64,000 bases of DNA, taken from assembly GCA_019828545.1 (NCBI GenBank), contig JACVRA010000093.1, positions 9,025 through 73,024 on the forward strand. The letters run 5' to 3'. Source of the DNA: Paracamarosporium sp. OC-R06-R3 (Eukaryota > Ascomycota > Dothideomycetes > Pleosporales > Didymosphaeriaceae). A model generated the notes under the pieces. That model was not told the DNA's origin, made no database searches, and saw nothing but the letters and a program-made list of their open reading frames with translations. Positions 35,383 through 47,588 of the stretch are shown piece after piece; within the stretch, counting starts at the first letter, position 1, and each line of letters begins with the position of its first letter. A program made the position numbers and the translations under genes.

Positions 35383-36952
35383 GTGCCGGACTGGGTTGAG
35401 TCATGACATAGTCTCCATCACCGTCTACGTCCTTGTGCCAAGATGAAAGATAGCGACATGAAAGCCATCGTCCCGAAAGCTGCGGCGATTTCTGCCATCT
35501 ACCACTGATCTGACAGTCCGAATGCTGTCAATTAATGCAGTTCATGTTGCCCAAAGCTTTGGCACGCAGCGGTACAATCTTCTAGGAACTGATTTACGCA
35601 GTACCTCCACAAGTCTGGCGCGTTAAACCATCATCTACTGGAGGGTCACACTGTGAGAGGTGGATACACCCTGCATGTCGAAAATCGAACAAATGGAGCA
35701 CTCAAAGCGACTGTCTGAACTTCAAGTCATGAAGACAGTTGAAAGTACCCTCCTAGAGCAAACTGGGGCTGCAATTCTCTCGTGAGAAGCCTACCATTCT
35801 TCGTCTCATGAAGCTCTGGTATACCATGCTGGCCACATCCAATCTTAGCGAACAAAGCAAATGATGATTTACAAAACTTTAAAACAATATCACGGCGTGC
35901 TTTCCAGCTAGTCGTATGCGGGAGACCGGTGAACAAATGTCAGAGAAAACGATCCTTGCCAAAAAGTACACTCATGGTAGTGTTCCATGAGATAAACTTG
36001 CTATAGATTGTGCTAGAGTCCCATAGTGCCAGCCATCTAAGCGACAATCTTCTGCTCTACACTAGTGTAGCTGGTAGCGGCTAATGTCTCCTTACCATGG
36101 AGTGACAATGAAATCCCAGCTCGTGGGATTTCTCATCGGCTGTTTGATCTGTAGAGTCGGCTATGCGATGGAAAAGGATAACACAGCCGATAACATTGTT
36201 GTTGGACGCTTAGTGGGTAGCCATGCACTGGGATGTCGATCAAATCAGCGATACTTCACCGAGTAGCTGTATGCGACAGGAACCTCGGATCTAGTGGCAG
36301 CTGTAGTAATAGCGGGCTTACTGGGTCAAAAACATTGTTTCAGGCAGGCATATCATAATATCATATGCTGATGTTGGTGCAGCCATCAGCGGCGGGGGCC
36401 GGTAAGCAGCCAGAGGTTGGCATCGACTGTTAGGAGACAAAAGACGACGGATGATGGTGGTTGGCGACGCGGTGGGACAAGATAGCATACGGTGGGTGGA
36501 GGCCGTTGGGGTCTGTTGGGGTCTGTTTCACTGTGGTTCCACCTGGCTGGGGATGTTTCTCGGGTTGACGTGCAAAGCCGTCGCTGGGCCTGGCGGCGTC
36601 GACGGCGTCGATGGCGTGTTGGTGGTGCCCCGGAAGGCGGGGAGCATGGCGCAACAATGGTCGTGGTGAGCCAGCGCGGCGCTGTGATTGCCCTCTACCC
36701 AAAGTAGTGGCGTCGATGGGCTTGGCCACGACAAGGGAGCCCACGGCGCCGGAGACGGACTATTGGCTGCCCTCGTGTGCTGCAGCGCGCCTTGATTAGC
36801 AGCCGTCTGAAACTGACGACTCGACTCGTGCACCTGGCCTCGAACGTTTCTCTTGTTTCTTCTTCCACCAGGGACTATGAGCACCCCGACACCCGCCTCC
36901 GTCTCCACGCCCGTCCACGCCTGACCCCGACTCGCAGCGCACCGCCGCCGCC
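35383..36952. other. 1.6-kb intergenic region
   Basis: Between the TMEM170-like gene and the start of the next plus-strand gene. It turns GC-rich after about 36450, probably promoter and leader. One small frame at 36108-36266 is listed separately; other ORFs oppose each other. Confidence 0.45.
36108..36266 (+). CDS. possible small secreted peptide (52 aa)
   Basis: The frame starting at this ATG encodes MKSQLVGFLIGCLICRVGYA, which looks like a signal peptide, followed by a short hydrophilic sequence ending NQRYFTE. There is an in-frame upstream ATG at 36084. With 52 residues, one Cys after the predicted cleavage site and no homolog I can name, this may easily be chance. Confidence 0.2.
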   Translation: MKSQLVGFLIGCLICRVGYAMEKDNTADNIVVGRLVGSHALGCRSNQRYFTE

Positions 36953-38787
36953 ATGCGGAGGAAGTTCTCCTTCAACCTCGCGCCCCTCGTATGCTCCTCC
37001 GTGTCTACCATGGCTCGAGTCCCATCAGCTGACTGACTATTGGGCAGAAGGTGCCCGTCATGTCCGACAGACAGGCAGAGCCCAGCCCCTCGGACAGGTC
37101 CCCGCACAAGAGACACGCATCCAAAGACAGCATCACGTCGCTGAACATGGCATACATCAGTCGCCAGCGCATCGACCCCAAGACCGAGTACGAGCTTCGC
37201 GCCGCGTGCGCCCTCATCCTCCAGAACTTCAAGCCTTCTGACCATGGCATGGCCGACGCCGACCCCAAGCTGGACTTCAGAGGACCTCACCGGCGGAGAG
37301 AGCACAGGACCGAGCCATCGCACGTCAGGGTCCACAGGCCCTCTGGCGCGCCGCCCGAGCACAAGACGTCCCACGATGCACGGAAAGAGACGCACCGAGT
37401 CGCCGCCAGCGCCTCCAAGAGCTACCCGGATCTGCCCATGCGAGCCAACACGGGAAAACGAAGGGTGGAGAGCACCGAGAACACGGAATCAGAGGCCGAG
37501 GCCCGGCGGCCGATCAAGTCACCCACTTCGGATGCTCCCAGACACGTCCTCGCCCGCGCCGAAACAGACACCGATGACGTTTTGAGTGTCGGCACACCAC
37601 TTACTGCATCCACAGATACACACATGTACAGCGTCTCGACAGCGCCGACGTCGGTGGCTGTGACGCACAGGAGCTCCAAGCGCACATCTCGTCAAGGTGA
37701 TAATCCCGCGGCCATTGCCGATGCCCAGGCTGCTGAATGGATGCGTCAAGAACTTGAGAAGCGCCGCTACCAAATTGCTGCGCAACCACGGTCTCGTCCG
37801 CAGACATCGGAAAAACCGCCCAGCCGCGCAACAAGCATAAGATCAGGAATCAGAGACTACATCTTCCCTGGATCTCGGAGCCTCAGCCGCACGCAGTCTC
37901 GCGACTCCCTGCGCAGCCAGTCTTCAAATCAACAAAACCGCAGTGGCTCTTCTCAAGGATGGCGAAGCTGGGGCTTGAATCGCATGTCTAGCTCACGTAG
38001 CAGCAGCAGACCTGGTACCTCGAGTGGACGAAAGGGGTTTGCCGAGCATGACAAGAAGAGCGAGCTCAACCTGAATCGAGAGTTGCCCCCACTGCCTGGC
38101 CTGGACACTTGGAAGGAACCCGAGCGACCAAAGGATAAGCCAAAGGCCCCAGTGCAAGGCACGCACATCGCGACGCTAATGCGAACACAAGACCAGCAAC
38201 AGCAAAGCTATGCTGCAGCTGCCCGCCAACATCATCGACGAAGCGGCTCCGATTCGCTGGCGACCCGATACGCAAATGCTTACGGACAGATTCCAACTCG
38301 CGTGATATCGCCCACTCAACAGGCATTCGCGCAGAAGAGCACCATATTAGTGCCAGAAGATCGGTCGATGGATTTCGATCATATGGTATCTGCCATGTCA
38401 AGTTCGCGAAATCTTGATGATCAGCCCCGACTGCATCCCAACGCACACACATTGCAGCGTAGCGGCAGTACAGTTTCGAGGCCAAGTGCCGAAGGCCGTC
38501 TCATTGCACCCAATTTCTCGCGCAAGATCAGCACGGATGGACCGCACCCCGATCGTCCGTTCGATGCCAATGAGATTACCTACCCGAATGTTGTCCAAAT
38601 TACGGCAACACATGCACCCAAAACGCCAGAGCAGAAATCGAAGCTAAAGAAAGTGCTCAGTGCGTGGATGCTCAAGAAAGAAAAGAAGAGCGATGGGGAC
38701 TGGATGCAGAAGTTTGAGAAAGAAGGTATCAAGAAGGGTGTGATGATGCAGGACGAGGCAGCGCTTCCTCCTGTTGTGCGGTATTGA
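36953..38787 (+). CDS. low-complexity Ser/Arg-rich protein, unrecognised
   Basis: Exons 36953-36988 and 37048-38787 give 591 aa. The 59-nt intron (GTATGC, CTGAC branch, GGCAG) joins MRRKFSFNLAPL to KVPVMSDRQ in phase 0. An ordered-looking segment near residues 45-75 (MAYISRQRIDPKTEYELRAA, then CALILQNFKPSDH) could be a conserved core. The rest is Ser/Arg/Pro-rich with many predicted phosphorylation-type sites, a QQQQ run, and a basic C-terminus (KSKLKKVLSAWMLKKEKK). No catalytic domain, signal peptide or membrane segment is visible. It is probably a conserved filamentous-fungal protein of unknown role, possibly signalling or cytoskeleton-related by composition only. Confidence 0.75.
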
Positions 38788-40169
38788 TGTCTACTACTCT
38801 TCCGCATGTCAATGACGCATGTATTTCTTGGTCTACATTCTTCGGCCAACTTTCATAGGCTATGCTGGACATTAATGAACACGAGAAGATGATATTACGA
38901 CGGTCAAACTTTGTTGAACAGCAGGTCTGGCTTCTTTTCGCTTTATTATTTAGGATGACCTTTGGCACATGTGGGTGTCGCTAATTCTTGGGCGTTGCGA
39001 AGTCGTAATATAAAGCATTGTATCATAAAGGTCATTCTTGACCATTATTAAAAATCGTCAAACCGTCGTCCTTCATCCGTCCTTGGATTCGCACCATAGT
39101 CAACCTCTCATCTAGATGCAACAACCTCCGACACGTTCGACATGATCGCGCCTGGGGCCCTTGTCGATAATCTATATCCTAGTAAGTAAAAGGATTTACG
39201 GCAAAACAGAGGAATTGTTCGCTTGTTTAGACGAAACGTCAATGTTTCATGTGTGACGAAACATGAACCAAAATACTCGCTATAGTAAAGAGTATCTGCC
39301 AGCTAGCCCGGTGGCTTCGGCAATCGTAGTGATGCCGTCGTACCTGGGTTCTTTCCACTCTTGCACGTCACGTGATTCCGCGCCTCGACCGCGCCTCTCA
39401 CTTCACCTTAGTACCTGCCCCGCAACATAAGAACACCAATTGGTCCCTATGAATGCGCAGGTCCATTTATATCACGTCTCCCGCTCAGAGTTGATCTGTC
39501 GAGCAGTCTTATCCTGTCTGTTGTCACTACCCGAATCTTAGTCACTATTGCTTTACATTGGTGCTCTTCTACCTCTATCGCACAACAGTTACTGTATCTT
39601 TCTACCTGGATCGTCTGAAATACTTTTTTGGCAACCTTGTGAGACCTGGCGCCTGCAAAACTTTCCTCCTCGGTCTCAAGCTTAGAAAATTTGGACAGCG
39701 CAGTCAAAGGCCCCACCCTGGTGCTACTGAAGCGACAACTTCTCTGGCTTCACCTCTTGGTATTGCCGGACCAAAACAACTGCTTGATAATCTGTTCTTG
39801 AACTGCAAAGCTGTCGGGGTACCTCTGTGCCTTCAATCTGCACGATCAGAATTGTTCGAGAGTTTGCAAAAGATATTAATGTGTGTGTGCATGAAGGATC
39901 TCGAAGTTGTTGGTTTCCGTATCCTTTTGAATGACTATGATTTGACTTTCGCTAACCTTATGGTATAAAGATTGATTACAGCTACGTATCCCAGAGGTGC
40001 AGGGCAACTCATCTCCTAGGACTAACTCTCAAGCGACATTTTCCCCCCTTACATGGTTTTCTGAACATCACAGTGTAAAACGGGCAAAACTTGGAAACGA
40101 GCACCAGCTTCCATCAGTAGAGGTTGCCAAAAAAAAATCCTGACAGAGATCGCATCATTCCTCATCATC
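38788..40169. other. 1.4-kb intergenic region
   Basis: Contains a CACGTCACGTG sequence (39365-39375; E-box/bHLH-like) in the presumed promoter of the next gene. The ORF 39558-39968 is 136 codons but begins with a non-ATG-rich context, has a stray composition and is partly opposed by 39447-39716; I do not support it. Confidence 0.4.
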
Positions 40170-41499
40170 ATGTGTACGGTAATACATTATCGGTTCGACT
40201 GCGGTCATTACATTACACGACACAAATCACGTTGCAGTGGGACCAAAGTCAAAATAACACGGGGCAGCCGAAGAGCTGCATGTTCTGCCAAAGGTTATAT
40301 AACGATCAAGTATGTTTCGCCTTGCAACATGTGTTCAAATGAAGCATGGAATTCCCGCTGGCAGAAAAGACTCGAAAAGGCAAGGGCATTTCTTGAGAGA
40401 CTCATTAAGCAGGATTTATCTGGAGTAGGAGCGATATCTGATTTGACCAAGGAACTTGAACAGCAATATGAGATCGAATCATGGGAACTCAGAAATACCA
40501 TTCCCTACGGCAACAAAGCAAAAGTTCGAAGGGTGGATCCAGCTGAAGTAGAGCAAGGTAAGCTGCGATCATCGCCATTAAGATTCGAAGTGAAACCCGA
40601 GGACGTCGTGATTCCTGTCATGACCGAACCGGTATATGATGACGATGATGATTGGGTGGGGAGTACAGATCCGCTTCATCCCATCAGTACCAACTACGAC
40701 ATCAGTCCTGCTGGTATCGACGACGATTATCTGGAGCTCCTCATCGGAGATGAAGCAGCGACTGTTGCACCCTTTGAATACGATGCGTACAATTCTTCCT
40801 ACACAAGCTCGCATGAGAACAGTGAAGGCATAAATTCTGTGGTAGACTTCAAAACTCAGGATGATAGCCTCAATAGTACGTGATCTAAATTGCTCACCTA
40901 CCAAGAGTTTGCTAACTTTCTTATCAGACAGCGAGTTGAGTATGGGTACGGAACCACTGATAGCTTGGGGTCCTGTAGCAGAAGACAACGTTTCTTTTGG
41001 AGAAGTAAGCATCAACGGCCTGCGAACGGATGAAAAAGTTAAGCAGGAGCAAATTGAAGCAGTCACCAAAGAATTTTGGGAAGTAGTCAACATTGACGAC
41101 GATGACAACCAGGATACACCAACGACTAAAACGATTGAAGACAGGAACATTGCCAACGGTATCTCAGTTCAAACGGGCAGCAATACTGGCTCAACGTCTC
41201 CGGCCTTCCAGTCTAAAAAGACTGATTGCACTTTGGATTCATTGGTAGTTCCTCCATTCAAAACGAGCTGTCTTGGCAAACAGTTGAACAATGGTGAGTC
41301 ACACCGGGTCATACCTCCCAAAGGTAGCTCCACAGATGTAAAGTATGAGGCATTCCGCAAGGCGATTGTTCATCTAAAGGAGAAAGATCCTAGGAAGTAT
41401 TATGAGCAGTGGCTCATAGAGCGCCGATTAGAGATCAAGGATATTGTGGGACCTGAGGGAGCGAGGATCTATGACCCCCCAAGGCAGAAGACGCAGTAA
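40170..41499 (+). CDS. orphan acidic protein with Cys/His N-terminus
   Basis: Exons 40170-40875 and 40928-41499 give 425 aa. The intron is GTACGT, GCTAAC branch, ATCAG, and joins DDSLN to NSELSMG. The first 60 residues carry a compact set of Cys and His: MCTVIHYRFDCGHYITRHKS, then RC, AC and PCNMCSNEAW, which could bind zinc. A helical stretch follows (RWQKRLEKARAFLERLIKQ). The remainder is acidic and Ser/Thr-rich, ending in a conserved-looking helix (KYEAFRKAIVHLKEKDPRKY). I do not recognise the family; similar MCTVIHYRF... starts occur in lineage-specific Pleosporalean proteins as far as I recall. No signal peptide. Confidence 0.75.
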
Positions 41500-44141
41500 A
41501 AGTTGGTCAAATGTGTCACATTGAGTACTTGTGGTAATATAAATTCTAACGCTCTGAATTGTATCTTAAGTCTGGCGTCTCTGATGTGTCTAAGTGCATT
41601 TATACTTAGGCAGGTCATTCTAGTTCCTATCAATGGAGTTTTAGATGGTCCACTTTGGGATACACCGATCTCCAATGCCACCCCTAATATCACGATTAAT
41701 TGATATTCTGATATTGATAACGCGATTGTCTCAAACCATGCAGATGCATTTCATCGATAGGCCGCCTTGAATAACCCGGCTATCGTACCACACCCTCCCG
41801 TTCCATCAGCCTTCCGTTGTCCAAGCTCTACCTCAGCACGGTAGACTCTCTTTGCTATTCAATATTTCACGATACGTAAGGCAGCCCCTCTCCGCCTGTC
41901 ACTGATTTAAAATTAGATTTATTGGAGAGCATGACACCAGACCACAAACTAGATTCTCCCAACACGAGAGTTTGGCCTTTTAGATCGACATGCTATGTGT
42001 CACCAATTAGAGTTATAGAACGTTACTTGTAGATACGAAGAGAGCAAGACCTTTACTCAAAGGTTAATTTAGGGAAAGGCAAATGATTTAAAAAAGGTTA
42101 TTTGATATTAGAATAAGGAGGATAGGATCTGGCACCTCGTGTCGTGGCAATTCATAGTTCTGTATTGCTTCGTCTGTATTCAAGAACGAGAGGCTAACCG
42201 TTTGTTTGATATATAACTAGTTCATTTGCTTGAGATCACGCATAGAAGATGTTGACAGTCTTATGAGAGTGGTTTGTGTCACACAGGGACAAGTAGAGCC
42301 CCAGAAAACTCACTCATGGCTGTGGAAGTGCACCGGGTTTGAAAGTGCGCGCAGAAGACTAGAGGAGATTTAAGATACCGTAACGCCGATTTATACCACT
42401 ACTGAACTCTTATTTCTCACTGTCTTGCAATGATGAAGAAGCTGAGCTTGTTATAAAGTTATAACACGGCCATTCCGGGTACTTCCAAAGCGGATAAGAA
42501 TAATTCCAAGGGTGGAAATGGTCTCAGGGGCAATGATTGATAGCCTACTCGTCTATACATGCACGGACTATAACAACTCAGTTCAAAATAAACTTCTTCA
42601 TGGTTGATTAGGTACGTACTTCAGCTAAATTTAAGGTATCTTAAATAGTCCCTACAGGATTTGTTACGTGAATGCCGACCAGGCGTGCCATGAAGTATTG
42701 CTAGAGGCTGTGGAGTAGCTAAGACAACTCGAAACGGCAATACTACAAACCTTTATTTAAGAAGCGATTGAGGTCACATTTTGCACCATTATGACGTAGG
42801 CTTTGTCGGCTTTGCGGTGACTGTAAAGCCCGAAAGGATCAGTATCTGTAACGATTATATGTCCGTTGCTCGGCGTGAGAGGCTGTTGCCTCAAGCACAA
42901 GCATCATGGTAATCGAGAGGCGTTGCGCCCGTATGCGTTGTCCAACCGGGTTTATCCGCAGCTGTTTCTGTTTCATGGTCTGCGCCACACAACCGACTCA
43001 CATAGCTGTCGTGGTAAATGTCAATGAGAAACTTACTGTGCGTTTTAGCATTAGTGTCTGGCCATACATGAGGCAGTGCATTATTCTAGGTTGTGCGATA
43101 GGGCAAACGGATCTCCTCGGATGCTTTGTTGTAGGACTGGCGGCACTTCGAAACGTGAGCTCGCAACGGGGCCGCAAGAGACTCACGGCCTCGGCGATCA
43201 CAATTTGACGTCAATGCAAAGAATGCACATGTACGAAAAGACAGGAGATTATGTTCTGGCACTCCGTCGATCGCATTGCGCGAACAATAAGCTACAAAAT
43301 ATGTAAAGGCCCCAAAGATAGACCAGAAGACAAGGAAGATGTGTTGCCCTTCTAGAAAGTGAAGCAACATGATTCAGTCTTTCGGTCATAGGAAGGACCG
43401 GCGTAACGGGCTTTGTGGTCGAACGCATCGCGACTCAGCTCATTACTAGCGCACTGTGCGTAGGAAGCCAAGAATCCGTAGCTTGCAATCCGCAAGTCCT
43501 GTGCCAATAAGGTTCTTGTTGCCTAAATAACCTTATCGGTTAAATGACCAATCATAGAGAGTGACTTCCGGTTTTCGCCCCCAAAACTTCCGCCACCCTT
43601 CGTATTCGGCGTCACAATGGCTACGCGAAACACCCCCATGAAACAAATTGCCGAGTTGAACCTGCCTACATACACATCGAGGATGTGGCTTGGTTCAATC
43701 CTTGCTACTATCCTGTAAGCTTCCGTGTCGATTATGGTGAGTTGATTGGTCAAAACACCGATTTCATGCGTACTTGGATAATGCAGGGGTGCGATGGTAT
43801 GGCTACTCATGTGGACTGCGGACTTCGGAGAGAATTCTGGTCCTGGCTGCTTCGAGGCAAATAAAGATTCTCGCCGGAGGCTTGTCGAAGCTTTGCGCGG
43901 AGGACCGGGATGGGGAAGGACATTGCGAGTAGAGAGCATGTCACTCACTCCACGAGATGTCTGTTTTGGTGACTACGGAGTGGAAACATTGTTTCATCCT
44001 TATGCTCAGACAACTTAAAGTAAGTAAGTATAAAGATCCTCGTGCGGGTCTTCTCATTCTCGTTCACACTCTCCAGCACCTCATTCGTTTCCCCACTCAT
44101 CTACTTTCATATTTTGCCATTCGTTTCTATTCTTATCTATC
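41500..44141. other. 2.6-kb gene-poor region
   Basis: Moderately AT-rich, with no frame over about 140 codons. The pair 43523-43948 (-) and 43794-44018 (+) overlap on opposite strands and neither has recognisable features. The last 100 bp before 44142 are pyrimidine-rich, as in many fungal promoters of strongly expressed genes. No RNA gene, and CpA/TpG are present, so no RIP block. Confidence 0.45.
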
Positions 44142-45080
44142 ATGGTTCGATTCACTTCCGCTGCTGGTATCGCGCTTGCGTTGGTCCCTAGCATTCGTGC
44201 TCATACACTTCCCCTTTCCCATGGCATGTCACAACTTACCCAGCGGGATCTGGCTAAGACCCCGCTTCTGGATAATTTCGATGCCCTTACAGCGGATCCT
44301 TCTCGCATTCCGCCTATAGTGAAAGGCACTGCTACCAAGTGGGATGCAGGAAGGTATCCCCAGAATTGTTACGACAAAGCTCGAGAAGCCATAAGTGACG
44401 AGGACGCGCGCCCCAAATGCGAACTGCGCGACTTGGAAATCTACGATGTCACATATGAGGACTGCCCTTCCGGCCGTGACCCCTGGATCCTGTGCCGATG
44501 TTCAAATGCTGAGCTTAGCCTACAAGACACCATTGACGGCATGGGTACCGTTCCCCCTGGTGCTCGCAGCAACGTCCTTCACATCGTCACTATGAACGGT
44601 TTCGGTGGAGGAGGCGGTTACTCCGATGGCAACTCCATATTTTGTGGAGGGGCTCCGTCGAAGACGTGGTTCTCACACGAGAGTATGCACTGTAATGACC
44701 GGGACGGATTTGCCTTTTCGAACGGTGATGTCTTCAACAACGCCATCAATGCCGACTCCTGCGTACCTGACAGCTATGCAAACAATAACCCAACCGAGGA
44801 CTTTGCACAGGTCGGAACCTACCTCAACTACGACATCAATGGTCATACCATTGACTACACTGGCAAGGATGCGTCGTGCATGGGCAACCAGTTGAACGCT
44901 GCGAAGGACTATCTAGCCGAGCGTCTTGACAAGAACGGAGCGTGCTTTAATGCTCCTGGTACTGACGGTATTGTCAATGGCAAGAGGGACACGAGGCGTG
45001 ATATCATCGAGAGGGATCCCAACTCTTCATATGAGAAACTACTCCCTCACACTCCATACGCACATGGCGAATTCTTTTAG
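44142..45080 (+). CDS. secreted cysteine-rich protein with HExxH motif
   Basis: Single exon, 312 aa. Residues 1-20 (MVRFTSAAGIALALVPSIRA) are a clear signal peptide. The mature part has ten cysteines (for example QNCYDK, KCEL, ILCRCSN, IFCGG, MHCND), fitting five disulfides. An HExxH motif (HESMH, 179-183) lies in KTWFSHESMHCNDRDGF, suggestive of a zincin-type metalloprotease, though I see no certain third ligand. A basic GKRDTRRD near residue 290 could be a kexin-type site. The organisation recalls secreted proteins of the conidiation-specific con-13 group, but that is a weak by-eye match. No membrane anchor. Confidence 0.82.
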   Translation: MVRFTSAAGIALALVPSIRAHTLPLSHGMSQLTQRDLAKTPLLDNFDALTADPSRIPPIVKGTATKWDAGRYPQNCYDKAREAISDEDARPKCELRDLEIYDVTYEDCPSGRDPWILCRCSNAELSLQDTIDGMGTVPPGARSNVLHIVTMNGFGGGGGYSDGNSIFCGGAPSKTWFSHESMHCNDRDGFAFSNGDVFNNAINADSCVPDSYANNNPTEDFAQVGTYLNYDINGHTIDYTGKDASCMGNQLNAAKDYLAERLDKNGACFNAPGTDGIVNGKRDTRRDIIERDPNSSYEKLLPHTPYAHGEFF

Positions 45081-46080
45081 ATACCGCAGGGGTAGTGGTG
45101 TAGTAGGAGTTTTCGTCACTTTACTGGCGTTAGATCGATCTGGTTGACTCTCAACCGTGGGTGGGTGATGGTTGGGTGGTGAGTACAGAGCAGCAGTATA
45201 CACACCGCCAAGCTAGTAACTACCAACACTAACCTAAATGGGACATGATGGTGTTGGCTCTTCTCATTCTGCATAGATACCACTACTGTTGACTGTATAT
45301 TATTCTCAAATTAAATTAAATTTCAATGTTTGAACGAGTCTGCCAACATGTTACGAAAGGTCAGCGAATCTTATAAAGTACATTTCTGCAATTGAACATT
45401 CCAATAGTACATGTACTGTATTTCTTAATAGCACAACTGACTAGACATGATCCTGGCGCGCTTCTAATAAGACTTGTCTGTGCCACTCTTGTGTACTCTG
45501 TTGCTACGCTCACGAATCAACACGTATTTCGTTGTCGTAGTTCTGTAGCGACCGTGCATGACAACTTGTGATCGAAGGACTAAATATAAAAGGAGCCGAG
45601 TTGTTTGTTGGTGCATTTTGGGTTTATTTGTGTTATTGTCTGAGAGATCAGCGGGCTAGGGAACACCCACTACGACAAGTCGCACACCCTTAACCAATAT
45701 TCAAACCCACTGTCACATCTTGGCAAGGTTTGATGCCTGGAAGAGTATTTATTAGTTGGTTACTTCCTTGCTTCGGAGTCCACTCCGTAACGATATACCA
45801 GGTGCTGGCAAGTCCCGATGATATGCCTGGTGCAGGCCCCGCAACGTAACATAGGAAAGTTTAGCGAGCGAGAAAAGCAAGCTTGGATTTACCGCGTCCT
45901 GTTGCTAGGACCCTTGTCCGAACGCATGGCATTCGAGGCTCCATTAGAAACTATCATGTTTTGGGTTCACATGTCGTTTGCCCTCATCTTAGTGCTCTCT
46001 GTAGTCACCACATAACATGCAGATACTTCAGCGCACGCTTTGACACTCAGAATCCGAACGATACTCGATTGTGCGTGGGA
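45081..46080. other. 1.0-kb intergenic region with TATA-like box
   Basis: 3' side of the secreted-protein gene and promoter of the receptor gene. A TATA-like AAATATAAAAGG occurs at about 45582-45594, some 490 bp before the receptor ATG, implying a long leader or an unrecognised transcript. The frame 45883-46080 upstream of and in frame with the receptor is not needed for the family match. Confidence 0.4.
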
Positions 46081-47588
46081 ATGGCACCCGTAGAAGATGA
46101 ACATTTCTTGCCTGAGATATGGGCTTTGTTCTCGTTAGGGTCGTCATGGGTGGTCCTGCGCTTTGCCGTTAGAATTCGCACATTTGGACTCTACGGCCTA
46201 CGAATCGATGACAGCTTTGCCTTCATAGCCTTGTTCTGCTGGGCTGTCATTATAGCCGGGATAAACGGCATATATTATACGGCAACGAATATCGACTATA
46301 AAGTAGATGAAGTGTGGGCCTTGACCCCCGAACAGGTTAAGGGGGTAGAATGGGGATCGAAGTTCTACATCATCACTCTCTATGCGTAGTAAGTGGCGAC
46401 GACTTTACACTCCGGAAAGAGACGATGGTTAATCAAGGCCTAGCATTGTCATGGTGTTCAGCCTGAAGGCGATTGTCATCATCCTCTATCAGCGCCTTGC
46501 GTTCGGCTCATGGCAAAAGAAGTTACTAAAGTTTACAATCTTACTGTGCACATGCGGATTCATCTCGACGACTTTGATGCTCAGTCTGATGTGCTTACCT
46601 TATTCGCGAAGATTCAAAGTGCAACCTCTACCAGACAACAAATGCACCGCGTCGTCGTCCTTTTTCATCGTATTGAGCTGCTTCAATGCGACAACGGATG
46701 CGTTCCTACTCGCTATACCCGTTCCACTTCTGTGGACTCTACGCATACCTCTACACAAACGAATCGCGGTCTTTGTGCTTCTCTCATCTGGTATATTCGT
46801 TATGGCTGCATGCATTATCCGCGTCTCGTTAACGGTAAGTCCTTCCCCTCCACCGATCCGAGGACTTAGGCCTACTACTGACTTCCGACCTAGGTAGTTC
46901 CCAACATCACAGTACGCATTATCGCGCGATGGGGAGCACGTGAGCTTTCCATCGCCATGGTCGCAGTCAACTCAGCTAGTCTGCGTCCAAGTAGGTACTC
47001 GTTCCTGCATTTGAACCTAATCTGACTTTCCAAATAGTGTTTCGCAAATCCTTCTGGCAATCAAAACAAGCTGCTCTCCCTCAAGGTCAACCCCGCCAAC
47101 AGCACAACGTATACATATTCGCTTCAGCGCATCGTGCCAGACAAGCCTTGGCGAAAGGACACTACCGCAACCAAGGCCTGAACTCCACGTCCGTTGGTCA
47201 GTCTACATTGGAGCGGTTTGCTCAATCGCAAGCTAGTACTATGTACGAAGGCGCGGATGAAGTTCCAGCGCAACCGCCGCCAACCTACGACCCTTCATCG
47301 AGACGACAGCGCTTTCTCAACTCGTTGGGTAGTTTCGGTAGCAATGCTCTGAGAAGCGTCGCTCGAAGCCGACTGGTATCCCGTCCAGTGCCTAGTCAAG
47401 GTTTAGAGCCAACGGACGTTGATACAGAACACACAGGGAATGACGGGAGATGGGGGATTGACTTGGAAAAGGGAAAGAAGGCGAATGATATGGTAAGGAG
47501 TACGACGGGTGGCAGCGTCCTTCCAGTCATCGCGAACACGTACTCCGACTCTGATGCGACTGAAGGCCAAGAGCAACTTGATGCATAG
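46081..47588 (+). CDS. fungal rhodopsin-like 7TM integral membrane protein
   Basis: Exons 46081-46388, 46444-46834, 46894-46990 and 47038-47588 give 448 aa. Introns are short (55, 59 and 47 nt) with GTAAGT, GTAAGT and GTAGGT donors. The N-terminal 280 residues contain about seven hydrophobic segments (IWALFSLGSSWVVLRFAVR, FAFIALFCWAVIIAGI, KFYIITLYAYIVMVFSLKA and so on) with conserved GLRIDDSF and Cys in TM-proximal loops, matching the fungal rhodopsin-domain (SAT4/PTH11-related) family. The last intron lies just after TM7 (NSASLRP). The C-terminal 160 residues are a cytosolic Ser/Pro-rich tail. The family includes receptors and biosynthesis-cluster proteins; the ligand is unknown. Confidence 0.88.

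Noticed and set aside
39558..39968. 136-codon plus-strand frame
   Set aside because: No recognisable domain, partly opposed by another frame, probably promoter/leader of the gene at 40170.
41500..42900. Moderately AT-rich region considered as a second RIP block
   Set aside because: CpA, TpG and CpG are all common; composition is ordinary intergenic.
43523..44018. Opposed frames (141 codons minus, 74 codons plus)
   Set aside because: I could not recognise either product or find splice continuations; possibly a gene relic but not supported.
45883..46080. N-terminal extension of the receptor frame
   Set aside because: No signal peptide or CFEM motif; the 7TM family match begins at 46081.
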